Positions 1 to 9,911 are shown, counted from the stretch's first letter. The stretch is 24,603 bases of DNA from Chara braunii (GCA_003427395.1 BFEA01000006.1:7530556-7555158), one strand, 5' to 3'. A program made the numbers and translations. The notes: generated by a model from the sequence alone, not told the origin.

Positions 1-41
<41 letters not shown>

Positions 42-87
42 CGTGCGCTGTTCACGCATGCGACTGCTTCCACACGCGGGCGCTATG

Positions 88-121
<34 letters not shown>

Positions 122-147
122 CATTGGTTGTTCACACGGTCGCTATG

Positions 148-200
<53 letters not shown>
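1..200. repeat. Compound microsatellite (TG)n-(TG)n-(TC)n-(AC)n
   Basis: A pure TG tract (1-40) is followed by about 50 bp of unique sequence, a second TG tract (91-120), 28 bp of unique sequence, a TC tract (148-168) and an AC tract (169-200). The two unique spacers share a GTTCAC block and end in the same CGCTATGCTC, so spacer plus TG tract was probably duplicated. The TG tract at 91-120 is complementary to the AC tract at 169-200 and could fold back. Open frames through here read only Cys-Val or Ser-Leu/His-Thr repeats and are not genes. Confidence 0.97.
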
Positions 201-204
<4 letters not shown>

Positions 205-205
<1 letters not shown>

Positions 206-714
206 CGTGTTTGGAAAGAGAGGAATGCGTGCGGGATCGTTAGCGCCGAGGCAAGATTTTCTTCTCCAAGCACTTTTCACGATCACGCGAAGTCCAAGAA
301 CAAGTACGCGACCATGAGAAGGCACCTGCAAGAAAAGGTACATATAATGTTTTTGAAAAAGTTCAAGAAGTTTTTGTATGACGTACGTACCTACTTCTTG
401 GAGTTGTGTGTAGACGGTCCTGGTTCTGGACATATCTTCCGCAGAGATGCATAGCAGCAGATCAATNGAGATGCTTTGCACCTCTCCCCAAAGGCATTCG
501 GATTCAGGCACCAAATTTGATGCTGAAACGACATATAGGGACCTTGCCCGACAATCCTACACAAAAGCAAAGAAAATGAGGAAGGGTTCCCTCTTATTTC
601 TTTATTACTAATATTTACTTTATATTTTTTTATTTTTTTTCTCCCTCACTTTAGGAAAGTTGCACCCTAAAATTCGTTCTACAAGGTACGTACCTTGTTT
701 TCGGGTTAGGACGG
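205..714. other. Unassigned non-coding stretch
   Basis: I recognise no gene or repeat family here. It contains one ambiguous base (N at 467), a T-rich run around 600-645 and the perfect palindrome at 681-698. It is not similar to the sequence lying upstream of the other two copies of the 420-bp module, so the homology starts only at about 715. Confidence 0.6.
681..698. repeat. 18-bp perfect palindrome
   Basis: ACAAGGTACGTACCTTGT equals its own reverse complement. It lies 17 bp before the solo copy of the 420-bp module. Its TACAAGG half resembles part of the near-palindrome at the outer ends of the large inverted element, but the match is too short to prove a relationship. Confidence 0.85.
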
Positions 715-1137
715 TAGTCGACTGATGATGAGTCGCGCTTGGGACCTCAGCCCCCCTAAGGCATCGGTTCGCGTGCGGGTCTGATAGAGGGGTAAAACCG
801 CGCATACCCCCTGTGCTACAGCGAACGAGAAACACCCTCGGTTGGTCCACCTTTGCGATTGCAACTGATTAGCTTTCGTATTGTGGACCTAAAGCTCGAC
901 GGGGATACGCCCAGCGAAGGGAGGTGACAACTCCCGTAAGGTGGAGGTAAGGCGTGCCTCGCGTGGGCCCATCCTTTCGTAGGGGCTCGCGAGAGGTATT
1001 GCTAATGCACTCGGCCTAAGCGACTTGCGGAAACTCCATGTGCATATCACGACGAGGAATAAAGCAACTCCTGTGTGACGTGGCTGGGAGGGTCCCGCCC
1101 TGTTTTGTGCGGTGCCTGATCGATGCGCTCGACAACG
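715..1137 (+). repeat. Solo copy (A) of the 420-bp terminal module
   Basis: This block aligns over its whole length with 10558-10982 on the same strand and with 12800-13222 on the opposite strand, at roughly 80 percent or better by eye. Shared landmarks are TAGTCGAC near the start, TTCGCGTGCGGG, AGCGAACGAGAAAC, TTTCGTATTGTGGA, GAAGGGAGGTGACAACT, GTAGGGGCTCGCGAGAGGTA and the closing GCGCTCGACAACG. It contains a GGGAG/CTCCC hairpin and a TCGCGA palindrome. Here the module stands alone, without the rest of an arm, and its end abuts the first 81-bp minisatellite unit. No coding frame is conserved among the three copies. Confidence 0.9.
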
Positions 1138-2405
1138 TAGAATTATGAAATCCCGGAGTCTATTTTCGGTAATGAAACCCTGAATACACCTCGAGATATA
1201 ATATAGAAGTGACTAAGTAGAATTCCAAAATCCCGGAGTCTATTTTCGGTAACGAAACCCCAAATGCACCTCGAGATATAAATCTAGAAGTGACTAAGTA
1301 GAATCCCGAAATCCTGGAGTTTATTTTCGGTAACGAAACCCCGAATGCACCTCAAGATATAAATCTAGAAGTGACTAAGTAGAATCCCGAAATCCGAGGT
1401 CTATTTTCGGTAACAAAACCCCGAACGCACCTCAAGATATAGAAGTGACGAAGTAGAATCCTGAAATCCCGGAGTCTATTGTCGGTAACGAAACCCCGAA
1501 TGCACCCCGAGATCTGAATTTAGAAGTGACTAAGTAGAATTCTGAAATCCCAATTCTATTTTCGGTAACGAAACCCCGAATGCACCCCGAGATATAAATC
1601 TAGAAAGTGACTAAGTAGAATCCCAAAATCCCAGAGTCTATTTTTGGTAATAAAACCCTCTAATGCACCCCGGGATATAAATCTAGAAGTGACTAACTAG
1701 AACCCCGAAAAGTCGGAATCTATTTTCGGTAACGAAACCCCGAATGCACCTCGAGATATAAATCTAGAAGTGACTAAGTAGAATCCCGAAATCCCGGAGT
1801 CTATTTTCGGTAACGAAGCCCCAAATTCCCCTCGAGATATAAATCTAGAAGTGACCAAGTCGAATCTCGAAATCCCGGAGTCTATTTTCGGTAATGAAAC
1901 CCCGAATGCACCTGGATATATAAATCTAGAAGTGACTAAGTAAAATCTCGAAATTCCGAAGTCTATTTTCAGTAACAAACTTCGAATGGACCTTGTGAAA
2001 TAAATCTAGAAGTGACTACGTACAATCCTGAAATCCTGGAGTCTATTTTTGGTAACGAAACCCCAAATCCACCCCGGATATAAATTTAGAAGTGACTAAG
2101 TAAAATCTCAAAATCATGGAGTTTATTTTCGGTAACGAAACCCCGAATGCACCTCGAGATATAAATCTAGAAGTGACTAAGTAGAATCCGGTAACGAAGC
2201 TCCGAATGCACCTCGAGATATAAATCTAGAAGTGACTAAGTAGAATCCCGAAATCCCGGAGTCTATTTTCGATAATGAAACCCCGAATGCACCTCGAGAT
2301 ATAAATCAAGAAGTGACTAAGTAGAATCCCGAGATCCCGGAGTCTATTTTTGGTAACGAAACTCTGAATGCACCTCGAGAAATAAATCTAGAAGTAACTG
2401 AGTAA
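1138..2405. repeat. Minisatellite, about 16 units of 81 bp
   Basis: Units run from GTAGAATCCCGAAATCCCGG through TCTATTTTCGGTAACGAAAC, CCCGAATGCACCTCGAG and ATATAAATCTAGAAGTGACT. Spacing between equivalent GTAGAATCC starts (for example 1298 and 1379) is 81 bp. Some units carry deletions, as at about 1435-1446 and about 2185-2195. Most units contain CTCGAG and TCTAGA, and a short TTCGG/CCGAA inverted repeat. Because 81 is a multiple of three, the minus strand stays open over 1697-1978 and reads a 27-residue repeat. I regard that as a by-product of unit length rather than a protein. Confidence 0.95.
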
Positions 2406-2444
2406 ACATTTGCCGAAGTGCATTAGAGATACATTATATTTCAT

Positions 2445-2997
2445 AAAATATATAGCATTCATTAACCACTTCTCCCCAATCTCGAGCTCGGTCGTGGATG
2501 TGTTTGACGAGGTGTTGCTCAGATCTATTTGTCTACAAACTTGAAGTCGTGGTCTGGAGCCACTTCTCACGCCGAATACCCTGATTTCGCACAAATTGTT
2601 TGAATGCAGGGAGAAACACGTCCATATTCTCAATCGTCAGGCGGATAGGCAACCTGTCAGGTCCTAGAGGAGATGGCTCAGCGCGTGCATCCTCACCTCA
2701 ACCTCCTTCCGCGTCTGCGCCTCTCTCTTGATCCGCACAATTGACTCCTTAAACCTCTCCAAGACCTCGTATCATCTCCGAAACTGTCTACCCCATTGCC
2801 ACTGTGTGGCTCGAGAAATCATTGAGGAAGAGCTCAATATCTCCATCATCATAGATTGGTGTATGCTCTATCCTGAATGACCCTCGCTGCCCCTCGCCTC
2901 CTGTGGCCCAAAGGTCGCCTCTCCCGTCCACCTCTTGGAATGGTTGTCTTCGAAAAGTCAGACCTGCACAAACAAGTGAGGGAAACGACAAACGCAC
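2445..2997 (-). pseudogene. Degraded gag-like retrotransposon fragment
   Basis: On the minus strand several frames join into one retroelement-like protein. The first piece (2997 to about 2790) includes IYDDGDIELFLNDF, then a TAG at the glycine-rich step. A second piece (about 2750-2665) includes RFKESIVRIKREAQTR. A third (about 2660-2450) includes LPIRLTIENMDVFLPAFKQF and later HIHDRARDWGEVV. Moving between pieces needs two frameshifts and passes several stops, so it cannot make protein. The style matches the N-terminal or middle part of capsid-like gag proteins of some Ty3/Gypsy elements as I remember them. No zinc knuckle is visible. It lies downstream of the integrase fragment on the same strand, so it probably belongs to a different element copy. 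The assignment is tentative. Confidence 0.45.
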
Positions 2998-3194
2998 AAG
3001 GGGGTAAGCAAAAATAAAAGCATACTAAGGTTAGCAACATACAACCAGTTCATGTCCTTAGACATACCAAACATCACCTCTATATACCAAATAAACAGGA
3101 CGCTTGTAACCACTCTCACAAGACATTTCCATTCTAGAGCTATTAGTGCTATCTTATTAACCAAAGAAACCATTTCTCCTTTTTGAAGCCCTAT
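2998..3194. other. Non-coding stretch between two retroelement fragments
   Basis: AT-rich sequence between the end of the integrase fragment and the start of the gag-like fragment on the minus strand. It could hold a decayed untranslated region or LTR remnant, but no LTR ends or primer-binding site can be defined because no second copy is present in the window. Confidence 0.4.
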
Positions 3195-3845
3195 CTTCAT
3201 CTCACCTCTTCGTGTGCCACAAACTTTTTCGGCTTTGATCACAATACCCACTCTTTCTATTTTGTCTCATCCAACTCCTCAATCTAATAGGCCCTAAAAT
3301 CTTCACATTCTACGATTTTGTATGGACCCAACCCACCTTTTGTCGAGTTTCCTCGACCACTGCTTCTCCAATGAGGAATCGTACATCAAGATCACGTCCC
3401 CCACTGCCAAGGGTTCCTTTCGTATGCGCAGCATTGATCCCAACGGATCTTGTCATCCGTGCGATTTTTCTGTAATCGGTTCGACACCTCTCGAACCTTT
3501 TGTTCGATAGCTCCCACTTGTCGAGCCTCGATATCGAGTAACTCTTCAAACGATAGGTTTGTCTCGAGATCATGGCGCCTCCAGGTCTGCAAGAAGCTTT
3601 TTATGTGAAAGGTTGCATATCGTCCATACCATAATGTGGTTGGTGCATACTTAGCCGTCCTTTTGACAGTAATATTTTCTACGAAAAATGCAGTCCGTAG
3701 ATATCTTGGTAGAGCTCGCAAACTCCTGTTTTTTCTACAGCCATGCCCGACCCATATTGGACCTCCATAATATTTGGCAATCGTAGCCATCCAAAACTGC
3801 TGTTTAAAAATCCCCACAACCTGACCCAGCCGCAGCTGCTGCGCC
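3195..3845 (-). pseudogene. Ty3/Gypsy-type integrase C-terminal fragment, broken
   Basis: The minus strand encodes the end of a retroviral-type integrase, the enzyme that joins element cDNA to the chromosome. The first open piece (3817-3433) carries LPRYLRTAFF, then TVKRTAKYAPTTLWYGR, then SFLQTWRRHDLETNLSFEELL and a basic/acidic helix. This is the region after the catalytic core, typical of plant- or alga-style Gypsy pol. A frameshift near 3430 leads to RKEPLAVGDVILMYDSSLEK and then a tryptophan-containing segment, the usual C-terminal integrase fold. A second frameshift near 3325 leads to GPYKIVECEDFRAY and IEELDE, with TAG, TAG and TGA codons before the end. The reverse transcriptase, RNase H and catalytic DDE residues are not present on this side. 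The fragment loses similarity just before the boundary of the large inverted element at 3878, so it may have been interrupted by that insertion. Confidence 0.8.
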
Positions 3846-3890
3846 TAATTTGAGCGTACAAACCTGGGCCTACCCACACTGTCGGTGCGA

Positions 3891-3908
3891 ATACCCTTAC
3901 AAGGGTAT
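3891..3908. repeat. Left outer terminal near-palindrome
   Basis: ATACCCTTACAAGGGTAT has 8-bp arms around a central AC. It recurs, in reverse complement, at 20190-20207. In both places ACTGTCG lies a few bases further out (3878-3884 here). The sequence just inside, TCCGCCGTGG here and TTGGCGTGC in the right arm, is also related. This is the best candidate for the element terminus. Confidence 0.85.
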
Positions 3909-5416
3909 CCGCCGTGGTTTTTGCAAATGCCAGAAAATAAGTTAGATGAAAGTTTGAGCATGTGATGCGAGTCGGGGCAGTGTCTGTAAATTACGTTGAT
4001 TGGATGATTGACTAGGATAAAAAGTGTGTGGGTGCGCGGGTTTGAGGCGCGCGTGATCTTTTATTTTTGGTTGATGATTGTGAAAGTCGGCGTAATTGCC
4101 GACCAGATTTTATTTCCTCTGATTAAACAGGGATTAAAAAGATTTTATCTTGTTGATTGATGTGCTTGCTTGTGACGCATGCGCACGTGAGGAGAACGAC
4201 ATCGACAACAAGGAGGCTTTGAAGTGTTTTTGGTAGACCGGTGCGTTGCGCGGTGTCCGTTTGTTTAGGCGTTCGCTGGAGTTAGACCCAGACTTGGGCC
4301 TAACACTATTAATTACGGTGTCAGACTTCTATCTGAGATTTAGGGATCGAGGTCGAGCGGCAGCAACGCAGGAATATCAGAATAGCGCGAAGGGACTGAG
4401 GGGTTGAGGGCCCGACGGGGCTATCCCCCTTGGTTTTGCCATCGGCAACGTTAGGAGGGTGCTAACATTTTCACTCTCCTCGAATTCGTATATTCTGACG
4501 TCCGTATTATTATTTATCCTTGCTCCAGCGTCCCGTTGACTTGGACGCAACGCCGAACTTAGTGGTCGTCATGGTAATCAGGGGACCTTGAGTATGCACT
4601 TCTTTCGACGGGTCGTTCGGGTTCAGAGTGTTTGTGATGTCGGCAAGATACCTGTGCCTTGCATATCTTGGGACGCGAACTAAGGAGCTCAACGTGCATA
4701 CGAGCCAGTGAGCGGATTAGCCGTGGGGGGAGTCCGCGGTGGAGGGGTTGGGTGTGATTATACCCACGGGACTTTCCTCCGCTTCGGTCCTCAAGGTTCT
4801 CATTTGAATAATTGCCACTACCACAAAGACCTGCGTCGGGCCATTTCACATAGGTGGGGCTTCACGGCTTGTTATGAGAGGCCTGAGTGGGACTTACCTG
4901 TTGCAGGGCCGAAGGGGTGGCGGGCCCAGCTTGGAGGAAAGAGGGAAAGAAAAATAGGAGTGTCGAAGTAGCGAGCGCAGAGGAGAGGGGGAACGGGTCG
5001 GACGCCCGTCAGTGTGAAGCGCGGCGGGGCGGGGTAGACAAACACAACAGTGCTAGTGAGTAGGAGCGACAGGCAGTGAGGCTGGTCGGGCGGCGCTGTG
5101 CAGCAGCGAGGCGGAACGCTGAGACAGGGCCGACGGGCGGGCCACTGTGGGGCGCTGTCGAGGCGAGAAAGGACGAATGAACCTGACGGGGTTTTGCGCT
5201 TGGTACGAAGGAAGTCGGGGATGGTGAGAAACGAAGCCCGAGAGGGAGAACGGGCCCTTGCGACTACTAGGGCGCTGCGCTATTAGCAGTAGGCGGGACA
5301 AGCAGTGAAGTGACGGGGAAAGGTGAGTGATGAAAACGATGGAGTGAACCCGGCGCCGATTCTCGCCAGGTACATTTTGAGTGGTGATGGCGGAAGATTA
5401 GTCAGGCGCAACCATA
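3909..5416. other. Outer part of left arm, no gene
   Basis: Mostly GC-rich and G-rich on the plus strand, with no recognisable coding region. The portion from about 4440 to 4840 aligns with the right arm, most clearly over CTTTCCTCCGCTTCGG and TTTGAATAATTGCC. The section 3960-4400 has no clear partner and may be a later insertion or simply fast-diverging sequence. Short open frames (for example 4708-4971) are not preserved in the other arm. Confidence 0.6.
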
Positions 5417-5815
5417 GTTGTCCTATTTACTCGATTCTTTGAGGAATCAGGCGGGTAAAGAGGCGAGTCTGGGGCTTTGAGGGCGGGTGAACACGACCGT
5501 GAAAGCGGATTAGGAAGAAAGTTTGTAACATAAGAGTGAGATAGAGAAAGGGGTGCGCCGGGATATGGCGGAGAGGGAGGAAGATGGGAGTGAAAACTTT
5601 GAATCTCGCTCGATCCTCGACGGATTCGAGCGGGGTAAGTTGCGAACTTGGGGTTCTCGCACCGGGCGACTTGCATAACGGGGTTAGGTTTGGAGGTAGG
5701 TTAGAAAGATAGATGATAGAGAAGAAAGAGTGTGCACGGATATGGCCGGAGGGAGCGGAGAAGCAAAGGGGTGGGAGTAGCACAACTCGCTCGTTTCTAA
5801 ACGAAAACGAGCGAG
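5417..5815. repeat. Hairpin array 3, left arm (CTCG...CGAG stems)
   Basis: Three hairpins lie about 180 bp apart inside a degenerate tandem repeat containing GGATATGGC or GCGCC-type blocks. The best is CTCGCTCGTTT (5786-5796) with AAACGAGCGAG (5805-5815), an 11-bp perfect stem with an 8-nt loop. The next is CGCTCGATCC (5607-5616) with GGATTCGAGCG (5622-5632), one bulged base. The third, near 5427-5445, pairs GATTC with GAATC. Stem sequence differs between units while pairing persists. The right-arm equivalent is at 18313-18876. Confidence 0.7.
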
Positions 5816-7727
5816 TAAAGGTTCAATTTCTGGGTTTTTGGATAGGGCGAGTTTGATGGTAATATTAGTTTTGGGGTTAGTTGAGTAGAATTAGTATTAG
5901 CTGAGGGAGACATTGCGAGGAGAATGGCGGGAGAGTGAGAAGGAGAGGTTGCATGTCAATTGAGAAGCTTGGGTGAAGAGAGGATGTAGATGAGGGGATT
6001 CAAGATCGGGCGAGCTAACTGGTGAAGGAAGATTAGGAGTTGGAGTGAGTAAACTTGAAGTACGAAGTGGAGTGGTCTGCGGGGTTGCGAGCTACGTGAA
6101 AAAAGGGGGGGGGGGCACTTCGGACTGGTAATATATTTGTCCGTGTTGTAGTGGAAGATTCATTCGATTTTGCCCGTAGTTGCAGCGGGAGGCTGGCCGA
6201 AAAGTTGGAGACTTACCTGTGAATTGATGCGTGGCCCAACCTTGTGATGGAAGTAGAACCTCTCTATCTCATTTTCGTGCATGCATCTAGTTGGTTTTAT
6301 TGGAAGAATCATCCAGGTTTGGCTGGTTTTGCCATCAGAGGCAGCGCGGGGCTAACAGCGGGGTTGGACAGTCGTAAGGTCGGGGACTTACAAGTGGGCA
6401 GGTGCATGCTAAACAGAGGAAGGAGGAGTGGTCATACCTGGCCCTGCGAAGGTCTGATTACGACGGCGATATAACAAGTGATTGGTACATGAATGTATCT
6501 TTCCACATTCTAGTGGAAGATACAGTCCAACTTCACTTTTTCTAATCAGCCGAAGTAGCCTCCGGCCAGCTGCGGGGCCGGAGTCATACTTGTTGGCCGA
6601 CGCACACCTTCGGGAGAGTCAGTCGGCTTTGCCCAAATCGAAACAGCTCTGCTCCACTCGTCCACAGGGAAGGCAGCGAGAGGCGGGCCATACATGGCAG
6701 GCTTGCCTGCTGACTGAAGTAGCGGGCGACCGAAGCTTGAGCCACGCTATCATGACCAGCGCCGGTACGCACTTCGTTTGATTCTGCTGGTTGCGACGGT
6801 CGGCTACGGTCAACTACAGGCTACCACAGATCTGTTGATGACTGCACTACTTCTGCTCACTATTACACTAAGCTTATTGTTGTGCCATCTTCATTTGCTG
6901 CGTATTCGTGTTAGTGGCCACAGCCGGTTTTTTAGTACACCCGACCGTTGCTCGATCAGCCGGGGTCGCGCTGCTACCTCACTGCGGGGAGGGAGAATAC
7001 TATTTTTTTGACCCACAGGCCGTGTCTTCAGCCGCGGCCAGCGCATTTCGGGCCACGAAGCTCTGGGGAATGACGGCGTCTTGTTGAGGGGATAGATGAT
7101 GCAGTTGTGGAAGGACGTCAAGGAATTCAGTACCGCGAATCGGAGAATCGTCAGAGTGTTGACTTCGGCAGGTTGGCTTCAGTTTGACCAGACTACGGCG
7201 CACTTTTGCTATCATTGCGGGGCCCTCAGGCAAATCCAGGAATCAAGGCCCTCTCGCGCGAGTCTGAGAGCACCCTTCGTGGATCTGAGAGTCTCAAACC
7301 TACCTCATTCTGTCCTTCTCATTCTAAGTCTAGTCCTGATCTGAGAGGAAGGCGACAGGCGGGATTGCGACCCGTAGGACCGCAATAAGACTCTATGGGG
7401 AGTCATCCCACCGATTGAGGGAGCTCTGCCGGAACTTAGGAGGAGTTTTGGAGGCAGAGAACTGAAAGGTAACCATTGCTTCCCCTCTAAAAACCCAGAT
7501 TATAGCCTTATCTGTACTACCTATTGTGTTTTGACTGAGTATGTTGCATGTATCCTACTTTGACTTTTTGACTTTCATGATAAAACCAGATTAAGTAAAG
7601 GAATGTGAGAAGAATTTCAGTTTCAGTTTTGTTGATTGTATGAAAGCAGATTGTAAAAAGGGAATGCATCTGGGGGAAGGATTAGAGAAAGGAAGGTTTT
7701 GCGTGAGGGTTGACTGGGTCAATCGAG
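5816..7727. other. Left-arm middle region, no gene
   Basis: No coding region is supported. The stretch holds an 11-G homopolymer (6105-6115) and two minus-strand splice-donor-like sites (ACTTACCTG near 6210 and ACTTACAAG near 6387) that correspond to the 44-bp repeat area of the right arm. The block 7206-7480 aligns well with the reverse complement of about 16595-16860, sharing GCGGGGCCCTCA, GAGGAAGGCG, CCCGTAGGACCG and GGGGAGTCATCCCA. Confidence 0.6.
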
Positions 7728-8598
7728 ACTGGGAAGTCCCCATAAGTTTGGGGAGATTCAGTGCTATGTTTATTTTGGATTGTGTGGAGCATCAGACTAT
7801 TTTATAAGTTTAGGTGGTCTGATTGCTCTGAAGGTTGGGAAGTCCCCATAAGTTTAGGGAGACCTAGTACTGTGGATTTGCATTGAGAATCAGATCATTC
7901 TATAAGTTTAGGTGATCTAGTTGCTCTGACTTGTGAAGGCTAATTGTGGTTGATTTTTCAGGGACCAAGTGCATTATGTAAGTTCAGGTGCCTTGGTTGC
8001 CTTGTTTATTTTGGGTTTTCCTCTGTTTATTTGGTTCTGAACGAGGGGTTCTGAGCCATTCGATAAGTTTAGGTAGCTCAGTCTCTTCCTGTTTTATTCT
8101 GGGGAAATGAACTTGACAGAGGGCAGACCATTCTATAAGTTTAGGTGGTCTAGCCCAATGCCACGCACAGGCAGAGAGCCAGACTGTTCTGTAAGTTCAA
8201 GTGGGCTGACTCAAAGTCTCGCACATGTTGGAACCCAAGGGTTATAATTTGACTATATTCTATTACTATTTTTACCTATGAACAGGCTAGTCAGGGTCCC
8301 ATAAGTTTGGGTGGCCTGACTATAGCATATCACAAACTGAAGAGATTATTAATTAATAGTATAACTGAGGGTAACTTGAGTCGGCTGAGCATTGTTTCTA
8401 AGATGAATGAATCAGCCATACACTCACTTTGAAGATTAAGTTCAAAGAGGTATATACAACTTGGCTATTTAAACAGTTCAGAGCGACTAGAACGACCTAG
8501 TCATGTGCCCAAAAGAAAAGAAAAATAGTTGTGCCCTCTGTTCTGTGTATACTTAATGGCTGGGTCAGCATGTCCCATAAGCTTGGGTGACCTGACTC
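7728..8598. repeat. Hairpin array 1, left arm: constant loop, variable stems
   Basis: About ten copies of a loop motif (CATAAGTTTGGGTGG or TATAAGTTTAGGTG) are each flanked by a short inverted repeat whose sequence changes from copy to copy. Stems: TCCCC 7737-7741 with GGGGA 7750-7754; TCAGAC 7792-7797 with GTCTGA 7818-7823, extended by GAGC/GCTC; AGATCA 7892-7897 with TGATCT 7913-7918; ACCAAG 7964-7969 with CTTGGT 7992-7997; CTGAGC 8051-8056 with GCTCAG 8076-8081; GGGCAGACCA 8121-8130 with TGGTCTAGCCC 8146-8156; TAGTCAGG 8288-8295 with CCTGACTA 8315-8322; GGGTCAG 8562-8568 with CTGACTC 8592-8598. Weaker copies lie near 7840-7865 and 8175-8215. Loop length is close to 20 nt. Confidence 0.92.
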
Positions 8599-8895
8599 TA
8601 CGCCTTATGTAAGCTGGGTATAAAGGGATAAATCATTGAAAGACTATGAATTATTGTTTGCTAAGTTGACTTTGGGGATCGTGAAAGTACTTACCATTGT
8701 GGTATGACCTGCATGTGGCTAAGTGAGACCTCTACTTAGTCTAAGTTTCAGTTTGACAGGTAGTTGCTTTAGTTGCTCGCCACGTGCTAGAGCGATAGGA
8801 GTTAGTTCAATTTCTGCATTTTTTAAGCTAACTTTATTTTTATTTAGGTCAATTTTTGCATTTTCTGTGATCTTTTGTCATACTTGGCTTTGTAT

Positions 8896-9184
8896 AAATT
8901 TTGGTAACTACTTTCTCTACGGGAAGCGCTGCCGAAATTTTTGCAAATCCAAGGAGTTGGTCATATTTTGACTTTTCAAAGTTCAACTTGTCTAAAGTTT
9001 ATATATGGCTTAGTAAAAATCTGGAAAGTCTCATTTTCTAAAAGGAGTGCTGCCCAAATTTTTGCTAATTCAGAGAGTTAGACAAAATTGGACTCTGAAA
9101 AGTTGAAAACTATTTCTGTTTTCATATTCGGGCTGGTATAAATTTTGGAAAGACACTTTTCCTACGGGAAGCGCTGCCGAATTT
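8896..9184. repeat. Hairpin array 2, left arm: three nested-stem units
   Basis: Three units spaced about 121 bp apart. Each begins with AAATTTTGG or a variant and closes with CCGAAATTT or a variant: 8896-8904 with 8932-8940, about 9016-9024 with 9053-9061, 9140-9148 with 9177-9184. Between the outer stem halves lies a CTACGGGAAGCGCTGCC-type core with its own self-complementarity. The right arm has five units of the same family, so unit number has changed since the arms diverged. Confidence 0.8.
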
Positions 9185-9229
9185 TTCTTAGTTTAAAGGA
9201 GATAGGTTATATTTTGACAGGTGACAATT

Positions 9230-9865
9230 CTGGCGATCCACCCAGTGTAGGGGTGCTTATGCCAATATCTACCTTTGCTTTGGGCACTGCTTAGCGGTAG
9301 ATTCAGGCTTAGTCAATTAGGATGATTTGAGTGAGATCGAGATATGGAGATTATTCTCTATGGACTTATAGATTTAGCCTTGGGGATTGGCATGTCATGT
9401 GCTACAGGTCCTCTTGATCGATTGATTCAGGATTTGAGTTAGATTCAGCTTGATCCTACGAGGATCATCTTCTGTTATCACTGATAACAGGTCGGTTGCC
9501 GATTCGTCGGTTCACGATTCAACTTCAATCCACTCTTGTCACTCAACCTAAAGGTTTTAGCCCTGTATTGTGTTTTTACCCGGACTTTATTGAATGACCA
9601 TTTAACAAAGATACTGAGTATTTTATTGCTGGGAGGGTGCGTTAAGGTTGAGGTTTGTATGACTAAAGCAAAGGGTATGAGGGCAGAGAATGGTTAAAGT
9701 TGACCCTGTGTAGTGAGTTGACTTTTGTTGGATCTTTGATGTAATTGCACGTGTGTTTGTGGTTCGGAATTTGGATATGGCTGTCTATGATCACATATAT
9801 ATGGTTGAGAGGAGTCTCACTGTGACTGTGAAAAGTGATCGTCCTATATTAATGATCCTTATTCA
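9230..9865. other. Left-arm segment with linked palindromes, no gene
   Basis: The stretch aligns with the reverse complement of about 14150-14760. It includes GATCCT/AGGATC (9452-9457 with 9461-9466) and, directly after, the 19-bp palindrome CTGTTATCACTGATAACAG (9472-9490). The right arm keeps both with small changes. No coding frame is shared with the other arm. Confidence 0.65.
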
Positions 9866-9911
9866 TATATATATATATACATATATATATATACATATAT
9901 ATATATATATT
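9866..9911. repeat. (TA)n microsatellite, left arm
   Basis: An AT/TA tract with occasional C. It occupies the position where the right arm carries two TA tracts separated by a long hairpin insertion, so it represents the uninterrupted state. Confidence 0.9.

Noticed and set aside
2-454. 150-codon open frame over the first microsatellite
   Set aside because: Translation of TG, TC and AC repeats plus an unsupported tail that crosses the microsatellite.
722-728. CTGATGA, the hammerhead ribozyme core motif
   Set aside because: No suitably placed GAAA or stem II follows, and the motif is not kept in the other two copies of the module (they read CCGACGA and CCGGCGA).
7728-8598. CRISPR-like or integron attC-like array
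   Set aside because: The constant part is a loop, not a full repeat; the spacing is irregular and the variable parts are complementary stems rather than unrelated spacers. The setting is eukaryotic and there are no cas or integrase genes of the relevant kinds.
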